From: Ignavibacteriota bacterium | GTDB taxonomy: Bacteria > Bacteroidota > Ignavibacteria > Ignavibacteriales > Melioribacteraceae | NCBI GenBank assembly: GCA_002746605.1 | Contig: PDPT01000038.1 | Location: 24,940-88,939 of the forward strand | Length of the DNA: 64,000 nucleotides | Reading direction: 5' to 3' | In this document: one piece after another, positions 1 to 8,604 of the stretch | Layout: each line of letters begins with the position of its first letter | Position numbering within the stretch: position 1 is the first letter of the stretch | The notes under the pieces: generated by a model | What the model was told of the DNA's origin: nothing | What the model saw: the letters and a program-made list of their open reading frames with translations, nothing else | Database searches by the model: none | Translations under genes and position numbers: made by a program

Positions 1-1
1 A

Positions 2-406
2 AAATATGACAAAAGCTTAAAAAGATATGAAATAAAATCGAAGGGGTTTTATGCAGCAGTTACAAAAAATTATAATTTATTAGGATATTTAAGTTTACAC
101 GGAGTGATAAATTATTCCTATGAAAATAAAGATGGTGATAGTTATATAAATTTTGGAGTAGGTTTTGAAAAAACTATAGGACCGTTTTTATCAGTAATGT
201 CTGAGTATGATTTTGCATTAAACGATAACTCAAATGAAATATACGGCAAAGGTTCTGGTTATTTAAATGTAGGTTTAAGATTTTCTCTTGGAATTGGATT
301 ATCGCTTGGTATGGATTTAAGAAATATTCTTGAAAATAAAAAGAATCAACCATACAGAGGAGTTGAAAGAGCAGTAAGAGTTGAATATTTATTAAACATT
401 TATTGA
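2..406 (+). CDS. Outer-membrane beta-barrel protein, C-terminal part (YjbH-like?)
   Basis: The frame is open from base 2, upstream of the ATG used in the ORF track, so this is the 3' end of a gene cut by the window edge. The roughly 134 visible residues alternate short polar and hydrophobic/aromatic strands (YLSLHGVINYSYEN, GYLNVGLRFSLGIG) and end in ...EYLLNIY, with a terminal aromatic residue as in many outer-membrane barrels. The pattern (strand, short Asp/Asn turn, strand, LGMDLRNIL segment) resembles YjbH-like exopolysaccharide-associated barrels from memory, but that family call is tentative. The protein probably sits in the outer membrane; its function is not visible here. Confidence 0.6.
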   Translation, partial: KYDKSLKRYEIKSKGFYAAVTKNYNLLGYLSLHGVINYSYENKDGDSYINFGVGFEKTIGPFLSVMSEYDFALNDNSNEIYGKGSGYLNVGLRFSLGIGLSLGMDLRNILENKKNQPYRGVERAVRVEYLLNIY

Positions 407-424
407 TGTATAATTTATTATACA
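407..424 (+). terminator. Weak AT-rich hairpin after the first gene
   Basis: TGTATAA-TTTA-TTATACA begins immediately after the stop codon: a perfect 7-bp stem with a 4-nt loop. It is AT-rich and lacks a clean U-tract, so it may only stabilise the transcript 3' end. Confidence 0.25.
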
Positions 425-542
425 AATAGTTTATTTTATAATACAAAAGTGAGAGTAAAGCAAATAAAAAATTAGAAAATTCAACATTTTTTTGGCTTAT
501 TTTTTGCCTAAGAAGTAATGATTATTATATAATGAGGAAAAA

Positions 543-1742
543 ATGAAAAAGAAAATATTATTAGCGATTTTTGCATTAGTTATAACTTTATCAGGTTGTT
601 ACACTGAGGTTGGATATGATTATGAAAGAGAAGCGTATTGGGATAAAGTTGAAACTGATGATGGATATGAAAGTGAAAATTATGAAAATGATACATCGGA
701 TCATTATGCAGAAGAGGATTATTACCCTGAAGATGAAGAGTATTATGATGACAATGATGAATATCACTATGATAGTTACTCCCATAGAAAATTCTATAAC
801 TACTACTATCCAAGTTATTCACGCTATATGATTACGGATTATACTTGGTGGAGAAATTATTATTGGGATTGGGACTATTACTATTATCCATATTATCGTC
901 CATACTATTATTCATATTGGGGATGGTACTCGCCAGGCTATGGTTATAATTATAATCCTTATTACCATAATAATAATTATTTCTATTTAGGTAAAACTAA
1001 ACAGAGAACAAATAGATTTGCAACATTAAGAACCAACAGAGGCGGAAGGGGAGTAAGAAGTTCCTACAATAACAGCGGTTCCCGAAACAGAACATCTCTA
1101 AGTAAATCAAGCGGAACTGTAACACGAACAAGAAGTAATAACGGCAGAAGAATAACTACAGAAAGAGCAGGTCGAACTTCAACTGCAATTTCGAGAGGTA
1201 AGGTAAATAAAAATTCAAATACAAAAGTAAGAAGCGGCAGAACCGTAAATAAGGTTACCAATCGAAATTCCGGTACGGTTAATTCAAGAACCCGAAGCTC
1301 TAAAACTTATAGAAATGTAAGAGGAAGAACATCTAAAAGAACTATAAGAAAGAATATGCCACGAAGCGAAACTTCTGTAAAAAGTAATAGTAACAAAAGA
1401 AGTAGAAGAACTAAAACTTATAAAAGCAGAAGAAGCTATCAAAATAACAGCAAATCTTTTACTGTTCCTAAATCATCAAGGTCTTCTAACAAATCTTACG
1501 GTAACAGAAGGAGTAGTTCAAGCAAGAAAACTTATACTTCCAAGAGGAACCGAAGTTCGTCAAGAAAATCTTATTCGAAGCCTTCAAGAAGTAGTTACTC
1601 AAAACCTGCCTCAAGAAGCAGTAGTTCGTCATCAAGGAGTTATACTCCGAGTTCAAGATCTAGCAAAAGTAGTTCAAGCTCAAGAAGTACATCTTCAAAT
1701 AGTTCGAGAAACAGAAGCAGCAGTAAAAGGAGTAGAAGATAA
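543..1742 (+). CDS. Lipoprotein with Tyr/acid-rich and Arg/Ser-rich low-complexity halves
   Basis: Family not recognised. The N-terminus is a lipoprotein signal with lipobox LSGC (Cys at about residue 19), so the mature protein should be lipid-anchored. Residues about 20-80 are very acidic (runs of Asp/Glu with Tyr), residues about 80-150 are extremely Tyr/Trp-rich (WDWDYYYYPYYRPYYYSYW), and about 155-399 are almost only Arg, Ser, Lys, Thr and Asn (for example SRSSSSSSRSYTPSSRSSKS). The protein is therefore a charge-segregated polyampholyte, predicted disordered. A GAGG Shine-Dalgarno-like sequence precedes the ATG. The stop codon overlaps the ATG of the next barrel gene by one base (TAATG), implying translational coupling and a shared envelope role. 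The nucleotide sequence of the second half is repetitive AGA/AGT/AGC, so replication slippage may change its length. Confidence 0.8.
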   Translation: MKKKILLAIFALVITLSGCYTEVGYDYEREAYWDKVETDDGYESENYENDTSDHYAEEDYYPEDEEYYDDNDEYHYDSYSHRKFYNYYYPSYSRYMITDYTWWRNYYWDWDYYYYPYYRPYYYSYWGWYSPGYGYNYNPYYHNNNYFYLGKTKQRTNRFATLRTNRGGRGVRSSYNNSGSRNRTSLSKSSGTVTRTRSNNGRRITTERAGRTSTAISRGKVNKNSNTKVRSGRTVNKVTNRNSGTVNSRTRSSKTYRNVRGRTSKRTIRKNMPRSETSVKSNSNKRSRRTKTYKSRRSYQNNSKSFTVPKSSRSSNKSYGNRRSSSSKKTYTSKRNRSSSRKSYSKPSRSSYSKPASRSSSSSSRSYTPSSRSSKSSSSSRSTSSNSSRNRSSSKRSRR

Positions 1743-3169
1743 TGAAAAAAATAATTGTAATATTTATTTTAAGTTCACTTACTCTTTTTTCGCAGACGTA
1801 TAATGATGTTTACAAATTAGGGCAGCAAAACATTGATTATGATGCCAGGACATTATCTTTGGGAAATAGTACAATTGGTTCTCTTGGTAATTTTTCAAGT
1901 GCTTTAATAAATCCGGCAGGTATCGGAACTATCAGAAGAGATATTTTTTCAATAAGTTTTAATTCAAATACGTTTAATAACAACACAACTTTTTTTGGTA
2001 ATTTAAGTGAAGATAAAAGAACAAGTGCCAATATTAATGCGATAAGTCTGGTCATGCCCTTGGATGTTAAAAAAGGAAATGTTGTTTTTGCTTTTGGTTA
2101 TAATCAAGTACGAGACTTTAATTCCACAATAAAATTTGACGGTTTTAATAATTCCAATACATCTTTAATTCAAACTTTAACTGCTGCCGGTAATGAAATT
2201 CCTTTTGAACTTTATTTAAGTAATCCTGTAAAAGATTCAAATGATAACACACTTTTTTATGAAACACTGATAAATGGGAAATTAAACCAAAACGGTGAAA
2301 CTTTTGAAGAAGGTGAAATTAATAACTGGGTAATTTCAACAGCTTTCCAAGCAGGTAAAAATCTTTATCTTGGCGCAACAATTAATTTTATTGGTGGAAA
2401 TTATTTAAACAACAGAAGATATACCGAAAAAGATGCTAGTTACTTATATCAGGGATTTCTAGATCCAGGAGATGCTCAAACGGAAGATTTTGAGTGGTTT
2501 ACAATTAAAGATATTGTAGACTGGGATTTATCAGGTTGGGATGCCAGGTTAGGATTTTTATATTACCCGAATAAAAACTTCAGCATTGGTGGTACAGTAA
2601 AATTTCCTACTTTTTATACTGTGAAAGAAAAGTATCTTGTTGATGGCGAATCTTATTTTAAAAACTATATTTTCGAAAAGGATTTTCCCGAACAAAACTT
2701 AGAATATGAAATTGTAACTCCTATGGAATTTAGCGGAGGTTTTTCTGCAACACTTCCGTTTTTTTCTCTTAATGCTGCTGTAACCTATACAGATTATACA
2801 CAAATGGAATTTGATAATGTGTCTGATAATGATGAATTAAATGAACAAAATAAAATAATAAAAGATATTTTTACAAGTACTCTTAAATTAAATTTCGGGG
2901 CGGAATTTTCTTTGCCTTCTCCCGTATTAAAATTAAGAGGCGGATTTATTTACTTACCTTCTCCTTACAAAGAAGATGACAGTAGCTTCGATAAAAAGTT
3001 TGTAACCGCAGGTGTCGGTTTGCCGTTATCCAAATCACTTTTATTTGATTTTGCTTTTATTCATGGCTGGTGGCAAAATGTAGGTGATAACTATGATTAT
3101 AATGTTTCAAGAACATATCAAGAAATAAAAACAAACAAATTCGTATTTTCTTTTTCGTATGTTTTTTAA
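1742..3169 (+). CDS. Outer-membrane beta-barrel protein, OmpP1/FadL-like
   Basis: An N-terminal signal peptide (KKIIVIFILSSLTLFSQT) precedes a segment DARTLSLGNSTIGSLGN followed by SSALINPAGIGT. This glycine-rich, NPAG-containing N-terminus is characteristic of FadL/OmpP1 and PorV/PorQ-like barrels. The remainder consists of amphipathic strands and ends in a C-terminal Phe (FSFSYVF). At 475 residues it is in the usual FadL-like range. It is coupled by a one-base overlap to the preceding low-complexity lipoprotein, which suggests the two are made in fixed proportion and act together at the outer membrane. Substrate unknown; a hydrophobic-compound transporter or a surface-protein shuttle are both possible. 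Confidence 0.7.
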   Translation: MKKIIVIFILSSLTLFSQTYNDVYKLGQQNIDYDARTLSLGNSTIGSLGNFSSALINPAGIGTIRRDIFSISFNSNTFNNNTTFFGNLSEDKRTSANINAISLVMPLDVKKGNVVFAFGYNQVRDFNSTIKFDGFNNSNTSLIQTLTAAGNEIPFELYLSNPVKDSNDNTLFYETLINGKLNQNGETFEEGEINNWVISTAFQAGKNLYLGATINFIGGNYLNNRRYTEKDASYLYQGFLDPGDAQTEDFEWFTIKDIVDWDLSGWDARLGFLYYPNKNFSIGGTVKFPTFYTVKEKYLVDGESYFKNYIFEKDFPEQNLEYEIVTPMEFSGGFSATLPFFSLNAAVTYTDYTQMEFDNVSDNDELNEQNKIIKDIFTSTLKLNFGAEFSLPSPVLKLRGGFIYLPSPYKEDDSSFDKKFVTAGVGLPLSKSLLFDFAFIHGWWQNVGDNYDYNVSRTYQEIKTNKFVFSFSYVF

Positions 3170-3333
3170 GACAATTTATTGAATAATTGTTTGTCGGTTT
3201 GTAACAAAATTATTTTTATTTTTCTATGGAATAATGAGATTTTGCCAAATGTATTAAAGCATAACAAACAAGGTTATATTAAATCGTTAACCGAAGTAGT
3301 TGTATTATTCTGCTCATTTGTTAACACTAAAAA

Positions 3334-3390
3334 ATTTTGGGATAAAATAAGCTGAAACTAAATTGTGGTTTTGTATAATAATCCCAAAAT
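3334..3390. repeat. 10-bp perfect inverted repeat between convergent genes
   Basis: ATTTTGGGAT (3334-3343) is exactly repeated in reverse complement as ATCCCAAAAT (3381-3390), with a 37-nt spacer. It lies between the plus-strand barrel gene and the convergent nitrilase gene. Read on the minus strand the distal arm runs into a T-rich stretch, so it may end nitrilase transcripts, but the loop is long for an intrinsic terminator. Confidence 0.35.
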
Positions 3391-3398
3391 CATTTAGC

Positions 3399-4160
3399 TT
3401 AAATCAACTTAATGTCATCAAGAAAACCAAACTTTTTTCTTACTTCTTTAACCTTTTCAAAATCTAAATTTATGTAGAATATTTGTTCAGAATTTTCTGC
3501 AAGTAATAGTTTTTCTCCCAGAGGTCCGTAAACAGCAGAAGAACCGTTGTAATCATTGCAGATATCTTTGCCTATTCTATTTACGCCAATCATATAACAT
3601 TGATTTTCAATTGCTCTTGCCTTTAGGAGATACTGCCAATGTTCAATTCTTTTCAGGGGCCAGTTAGCTATGTTTATTATAATTTCAGCTTTTTCTTTTG
3701 CATAAAATCTGTAGAGTTCCGGAAATCTTAAATCATAACAAATTGAAAGACCAATTTTATGAAGTTCAATATTTGAGGTTACAATTTCATTTCCACTGAT
3801 AAAATGTTTATGTTCATTTCCAAGTGTAAACGGATGAATTTTTCTGTAAACTGCCTTTATCAATCCGTTTTTATCAAAATGGAAAAGGGAATTGTAAAAA
3901 TAATTATTATCCTTTTCAACAATTCCAGCAAAAATATTTGTCTTTAGCTTTCTTGAAAGTTCTAAGAAAAAAATAATACTTGCCTCATCAATCTCTTCTC
4001 CAACATTTTTTGTATTCATTGTGAAACCTGTTAAAGTCATTTCAGGAAAAATTAGGACATCAGTATTTTGTTCAATTTTTTCAACAAGATTTAATATTTT
4101 TTCTTTATTTGCTGCCTTGTCTTCCCAAACTTGGTCTAATTGTACTATTCCAATTTTCAT
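3399..4160 (-). CDS. Carbon-nitrogen hydrolase, omega-amidase-like (YafV/Nit2 type)
   Basis: Nitrilase-superfamily amidohydrolase with all three catalytic positions visible: Glu40 in LIFPEMTLTGF, Lys in VYRKIHPF, and the nucleophile Cys in LSICYDLRFPELYR. Length (253 aa) and the TGFTMN motif fit the omega-amidase branch (YafV/Nit2), which deaminates alpha-ketoglutaramate or alpha-ketosuccinamate to the keto acid and ammonia and links to methionine salvage. Cytosolic; no signal peptide. It is a single gene transcribed towards the convergent barrel gene and divergently from the SpmA/SpmB-like gene. Exact substrate is inferred from the family. Confidence 0.8.
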   Translation of the reverse strand: MKIGIVQLDQVWEDKAANKEKILNLVEKIEQNTDVLIFPEMTLTGFTMNTKNVGEEIDEASIIFFLELSRKLKTNIFAGIVEKDNNYFYNSLFHFDKNGLIKAVYRKIHPFTLGNEHKHFISGNEIVTSNIELHKIGLSICYDLRFPELYRFYAKEKAEIIINIANWPLKRIEHWQYLLKARAIENQCYMIGVNRIGKDICNDYNGSSAVYGPLGEKLLLAENSEQIFYINLDFEKVKEVRKKFGFLDDIKLI

Positions 4161-4272
4161 AAAGTTACTCTTAAAATTATTTTTAATTCATAATGATAAT
4201 GTCATTTAGAAAAAGAATTTATAAATTACAACTCAAAATTGAATTTTTCTGTTTTAAAATCAAGGAGTTATA

Positions 4273-5895
4273 ATGCTGAATTATGTTTGGCTCGGTTTGT
4301 TGATTCTTGGAATCGGTGTAGCAATTTCAACTGACTTAATTGATAAAAGTAATAATAAATATCAAAATGGAAAGTCCTTACAAATTGAAGTTGTGTTTCA
4401 AGATTCAATTATTAATATTGAAAATAAATCTTATAAAGTGAAGTTAAATGTTAATTCGGGAAGGTTTAATTCTTTTTACAATCAAACTATAAAAAAAGAT
4501 TTCACTCAGTCTGCAAAAATTACTTTTAACAAAACAAGCGATAAGAAATTACTATTCTTCAAAGTTGATGATAATTCACCTGCAATTTGGAAAGAGATGG
4601 CAAAGGTTTCAGGAAAAGAAGATGATTTAACCGGAACTTTTCTGCTTGGCAAACAACTTTCACCTAAAATATTTAAAGGTGAAATAATCTTGGAAGATAT
4701 ATCTTTTGCCAAAATGAAAGACGTAACAAATTCAGCATTAAAATATGCAGGTATAGCTGTTGAAATTGCTTTAGGATTAGTAGGGATTATGGCTCTTTGG
4801 CTTGGCGTTATGAAAGTTGCAGATGATGCCGGACTAATTAAAATAATTGCAAATTTTGTGAAACCAATAACAAAATTTTTGTTCCCTGATGTTCCGCAAG
4901 ATCATCCTGCAATGGGAGCAATGATTATGAATATTGCAGCAAATATGTTAGGACTTGGCAATGCAGCAACACCTTTTGGGTTAAAAGCTATGGAAGAATT
5001 AGATAAATTAAATCCGAATAAAGGAGTTGCAACAAATACTATGTGTACGTTCCTTGCAGTAAATACAGCGGGCTTAACTCTTATTCCGGCTACTGCAATT
5101 GCAATTAGAGCTGCCGCTGGGAGTAGCGATCCTGCTATCATAATCGGAACCTCTATCTTTGGAGCTTTATGTGCAACAACAGTTGGTATTACAGCTTCAA
5201 AAATCATGGAGAAATTTCCCTTGAAAGAAGGAGGCATTACAGGGCTATTTAATTCAAGCAAAAAGGGATTTATAATTTTAGGACTTCTAATTCTTGCGGT
5301 TTTCTTGTTAATTGTAACAGGACTAATGTCAAGTCTGTTGTCTTTTTTTAATCCTGAATTGTTTAAAGATATTATTCAAATAATTTCAATTTTGGCAATA
5401 CCAATGCTTATTCTTGTTTTTATTGGGTATGGAGCAATAAAAAAAATTAAGGTTTACGAAGTATTTGTTGAAGGAGCCAAAGAGGGATTTGACGTAGCAG
5501 TAAAAATTATTCCTTATCTAGTAGCTATGTTAGTTGCTATAGGAATATTTAGGGCAGGCGGTGCAATGGAAATTTTAATCTATGCACTTACACCTTTAAC
5601 AAATTTTATTGGAATGCCGGCAGAAGCATTACCAATGGCGTTAATGCGTCCGCTTTCAGGTTCAGGTTCGCTGGGAATTATGGCGGAAATTATGGCTACA
5701 CACGGACCTGATTCTTTCATTGGAATTTTAACTTCTACATTTTTTGGAAGTACTGAAACAACATTTTATGTTATTGCCGTTTATTTCGGAGCGGTTAATA
5801 TTAGAAAAACACGTCACGCTCTTGCAGCAGGCTTACTTGCAGATACAGCAGGAATTCTTGGAGCAGTATTTATTGTAAAATTATTATTCGGATAA
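4273..5895 (+). CDS. Nucleoside-recognition (Gate) domain membrane protein, SpmA-SpmB-like fusion
   Basis: A 540-residue polytopic membrane protein. An N-terminal membrane segment is followed by a roughly 110-residue extracytoplasmic insertion, then two Gate-type halves: the first carries the SpmA-like MGAMIMNIAANMLGLGNAATPFG and the second, after about residue 320, carries SpmB-like MRPLSGSGSLGIM and FFGSTETTFYV. In Bacillus spore maturation proteins these halves are separate SpmA and SpmB; fused versions occur widely in non-sporulating bacteria and their transported substrate is unsettled. A good Shine-Dalgarno (AAGGAG) lies just upstream of the ATG. The following dehydrogenase starts 3 nt after the stop, so they are cotranscribed. 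Confidence 0.8.
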   Translation: MLNYVWLGLLILGIGVAISTDLIDKSNNKYQNGKSLQIEVVFQDSIINIENKSYKVKLNVNSGRFNSFYNQTIKKDFTQSAKITFNKTSDKKLLFFKVDDNSPAIWKEMAKVSGKEDDLTGTFLLGKQLSPKIFKGEIILEDISFAKMKDVTNSALKYAGIAVEIALGLVGIMALWLGVMKVADDAGLIKIIANFVKPITKFLFPDVPQDHPAMGAMIMNIAANMLGLGNAATPFGLKAMEELDKLNPNKGVATNTMCTFLAVNTAGLTLIPATAIAIRAAAGSSDPAIIIGTSIFGALCATTVGITASKIMEKFPLKEGGITGLFNSSKKGFIILGLLILAVFLLIVTGLMSSLLSFFNPELFKDIIQIISILAIPMLILVFIGYGAIKKIKVYEVFVEGAKEGFDVAVKIIPYLVAMLVAIGIFRAGGAMEILIYALTPLTNFIGMPAEALPMALMRPLSGSGSLGIMAEIMATHGPDSFIGILTSTFFGSTETTFYVIAVYFGAVNIRKTRHALAAGLLADTAGILGAVFIVKLLFG

Positions 5896-5898
5896 ATT

Positions 5899-6852
5899 AT
5901 GAACGTTTATATCACAAGAAAAATTTCGGAAACAGCAGAACAATTGTTAAGAAAAAAAAGATTTAATGTTAAAATATTTGAACCTGATAGAGTAATTAAG
6001 AAGAGTGAACTTATAAGAGAAGCCCAAGATGCTGATGCTATTATTTCTATGCTCTCCGAAAAATTTGATAAGAAGCTTATTGATAAACTTCCAAACTGTA
6101 AAATAATTGCTAACTATGCTGTGGGATATAATAATATTGATGTTGAATATGCTAAGAGTAAAGGGATTGTGGTTACAAATACACCCAATGTTCTAACCGA
6201 TGCAACAGCAGAAATAGCGGTTTCCTTAATATTAGCTTGTGCAAGAAGAATCTCTGAAGGTGAAAAAATAATGCGTAGTAAAAAGTTTAAGGGCTGGGAG
6301 CCGAAAATGTTGCTTGGTCAACAACTAACCGGAAAAACTTTTGGTTTAATTGGTGCCGGACGTATTGGCAGAGCCACTGCTAAAAGGATGAGAGCTTTTG
6401 GTTGTAATATTGTATATTTTAATAGAAGCAAAAAACTTGAATTTGAAAAAGAAACAAGTGCTAAAAAACTATCACTACAAAAACTACTTAGAGTTTCTGA
6501 TATAATTTCAATTCACTTACCACTAACTTCATCTACTAAGAACCTAATTGATGCCGAAAAATTAAGTCTCTTAAAGTCAACTTCAATTATAGTAAATACT
6601 GCAAGAGGAGAAGTTATAGATGAGAAGTATCTTATAAAAATGTTGGAAAATAAAAAAATTTTTGCTGCAGGTTTTGATGTTTATGAAAATGAACCAAATG
6701 TTAATCCAAAATTATTAGAACTAGAAAATGTAGTTTTACTGCCTCATCTTGGAAGTGCAACAATTGAAACAAGAAATAAAATGGCGGAACTTACAGCTAA
6801 AAATGTTATTAATGTCTTAGAGGGTAAAAAAGCCCTTACACCTTTGGTCTAG
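5899..6852 (+). CDS. D-isomer-specific 2-hydroxyacid dehydrogenase (glyoxylate/hydroxypyruvate reductase type)
   Basis: NAD(P)-dependent oxidoreductase. The Rossmann motif is FGLIGAGRIGRATAKRM (about residue 150), the catalytic Arg lies in VNTARGEVIDE, the catalytic Glu in the YENEPNVNP segment and the catalytic His in LLPHLGSATIET. Length (317 aa) is normal. The closest functional label is glyoxylate reductase/D-glycerate dehydrogenase, but substrate choice inside this family cannot be read reliably from the sequence. It follows the SpmAB-like gene at 3 nt. Confidence 0.85.
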   Translation: MNVYITRKISETAEQLLRKKRFNVKIFEPDRVIKKSELIREAQDADAIISMLSEKFDKKLIDKLPNCKIIANYAVGYNNIDVEYAKSKGIVVTNTPNVLTDATAEIAVSLILACARRISEGEKIMRSKKFKGWEPKMLLGQQLTGKTFGLIGAGRIGRATAKRMRAFGCNIVYFNRSKKLEFEKETSAKKLSLQKLLRVSDIISIHLPLTSSTKNLIDAEKLSLLKSTSIIVNTARGEVIDEKYLIKMLENKKIFAAGFDVYENEPNVNPKLLELENVVLLPHLGSATIETRNKMAELTAKNVINVLEGKKALTPLV

Positions 6853-6948
6853 ATTTAGATCGATTTTTTAGCTCTTAAATTAAAGAAGAAATAAATTAGT
6901 AACTTTTTTTTGCAGGAGTTTTCATATTTAACAAGAACTAAAAAAATT

Positions 6949-7281
6949 ATGGCTTTACAAACTTTACTTAAACCGTCAAAATTAACATGGGTTATATTTG
7001 TCGTAATTATTTTCATTGTTGTATTGAATCTGATTACTTTGAATACATTAAATTTTGGAACAGATATTTTGGTTAACATTGTGTTTTTTCTACCTCTTGC
7101 ACTTTTTGAATTAATCGGACTTAACATAACTACAAAGACTGGATGGTTTCAAGTACCGAATTTACTAGGTTATATTTTGATTATTGGACTTGATATTATT
7201 TTAATATACCTGATTTCACTAATACTAACTAAATTATTCAAAAAACTTAAAAGTAATAAAGAAAAGCTCTCTAGTCTTTGA
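6949..7281 (+). CDS. Small integral membrane protein, unknown function
   Basis: The ORF track starts at a TTG (6910), but the in-frame ATG at 6949 gives MALQTLLKPSKLTWVIF, a normal membrane-protein N-terminus, and is preferred. The protein is about 110 residues with three predicted membrane segments (WVIFVVIIFIVVLNLI; ILVNIVFFLPLALFELIGL; LGYILIIGLDIILIYLISL) and a short Lys-rich cytoplasmic tail. The arrangement is generic and I do not recognise a family. It lies about 100 nt after the dehydrogenase and may share its transcript. Confidence 0.6.
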   Translation: MALQTLLKPSKLTWVIFVVIIFIVVLNLITLNTLNFGTDILVNIVFFLPLALFELIGLNITTKTGWFQVPNLLGYILIIGLDIILIYLISLILTKLFKKLKSNKEKLSSL

Positions 7282-7467
7282 TCTGCAAAAGAAGAGAATC
7301 AAGTGATTACGGAAAGTTTTGCACCTAAATAATCTTACTTAAATCATTATCTATCTTGTTAAAAAAAGAAATAGTTAATTTTTTTCTATAATTTCTTAAA
7401 GATTATTATTGATTTAACACTAAATTCTGATTATTTTTTTTAATTGTAAAATAAAAATATATGAATT

Positions 7468-8589
7468 ATGAGAATAGGAATACCAAAAGAAACTCTAAGA
7501 GAAGAAAAACGTGTCGGTTTAACTCCGGTTGCTGTTAACACACTCGTAAAATCGGGTCATACAGTTTTTATTGAAACTAAAGCAGGGCAAGGAAGTCATT
7601 TTTCTGATCAAGATTATATTGATGCAGGAGCAACAATAGTTTATAGTCCTGAAGAAGTCTATCAAAGAGCTGAACTGATTGCAAAAGTTACACCACTTAC
7701 AGATGAAACTGTTGAATTGGTTCAAGAAAATCAAATTATTTTTTCGTTTCTGCATCTTGCCGTTGGTAAAAAGAATGTAGTAGATCACCTCATAAAGAAG
7801 AAAGCCACTGCAATAGGTTATGAGTTCATAGAAAAGGACGGAATGCTACCTGTTCTTCACTCAATAAGTGAAATTGCCGGACAACTATCCGTTCAAGTTG
7901 GAAGCAAATATCTAAAAAGTGACATTCCTAATGGTCGTGGAATTTTAATGGGAGGTATTCCCGGAGTAGCTCCTGCAGCAGTTGTAATACTTGGTGCCGG
8001 TGTTGTTGGGTTAAATGCAGCAAGAGCCGCTTATGCAACAGGAGCACAGGTAATTGTACTTGATAGCGATATTAAAAGATTGAGACGCATAGAACGTTAT
8101 ATTTCTAAAAATATAACTACTGTTGTTTCTAATCCAATGACTGTTGCTAGAGGTGTCAAGTTTGCCGATCTGTTAATAGGAGCCGTACAGGTTATGGGAG
8201 CAAAATCTCCTCATGTGGTAACCGAAGAAATGGTAAAAACAATGAAAAAAGGCTCTGTAATTGTTGATGTTGCTATTGACCAAGGCGGATGTATAGAAAC
8301 AAGTTACCCTACAACAATTTCTGATCCTGTATTTATTAAGCACGATGTTATTCATTATTGTGTACCAAACATTCCGGCAATAGTTGCAAGAACTTCAAGT
8401 TACGGAATCACAAATTCAGCTATTAATTATATTTTGAATATTGCCGATAATGGTTTAGCAAATACACTTTTAAGTGATACTGGACTTTCAAAAGGTGTGT
8501 GCACACATAACGGTACATGTTCAAACGAAGTTATTGCAGACACTTTTGAATTAGAGTATAGAAGACTGCATATTTTTTCAACAAACTAA
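7468..8589 (+). CDS. ald: Alanine dehydrogenase
   Basis: Catalyses reversible NAD-dependent oxidative deamination of L-alanine to pyruvate and ammonia. The N-terminus MRIGIPKETLREEKRVGLTP is diagnostic and includes the substrate-binding Arg15; Lys73 (AKVTPL) and His96 (FSFLHLA) match the catalytic positions. The dinucleotide fold is GVAPAAVVILGAGVVGLNAA followed by the acidic strand-end VIVLDSD. Length (373 aa) is normal. In many Bacteroidota genomes ald lies close to porX/tsaE; here porX lies 9 kb downstream. The next gene, a CoA-transferase, starts 15 nt after the stop, so the two are probably cotranscribed. Confidence 0.92.
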   Translation: MRIGIPKETLREEKRVGLTPVAVNTLVKSGHTVFIETKAGQGSHFSDQDYIDAGATIVYSPEEVYQRAELIAKVTPLTDETVELVQENQIIFSFLHLAVGKKNVVDHLIKKKATAIGYEFIEKDGMLPVLHSISEIAGQLSVQVGSKYLKSDIPNGRGILMGGIPGVAPAAVVILGAGVVGLNAARAAYATGAQVIVLDSDIKRLRRIERYISKNITTVVSNPMTVARGVKFADLLIGAVQVMGAKSPHVVTEEMVKTMKKGSVIVDVAIDQGGCIETSYPTTISDPVFIKHDVIHYCVPNIPAIVARTSSYGITNSAINYILNIADNGLANTLLSDTGLSKGVCTHNGTCSNEVIADTFELEYRRLHIFSTN

Positions 8590-8604
8590 AAAAAATAAAA
8601 GATA

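Noticed and set aside
610-831. Shadow ORFs in the Tyr/acid-rich half of the lipoprotein gene (both strands)
   Set aside because: They arise from the low-complexity AT-rich sequence and lack family features; the lipoprotein frame has a clear lipobox and coupling.
1020-1740. Arg/Ser-rich region as a tandem DNA repeat or CRISPR-like array
   Set aside because: Units are irregular codon-level repeats inside one open reading frame, without constant repeats and unique spacers.
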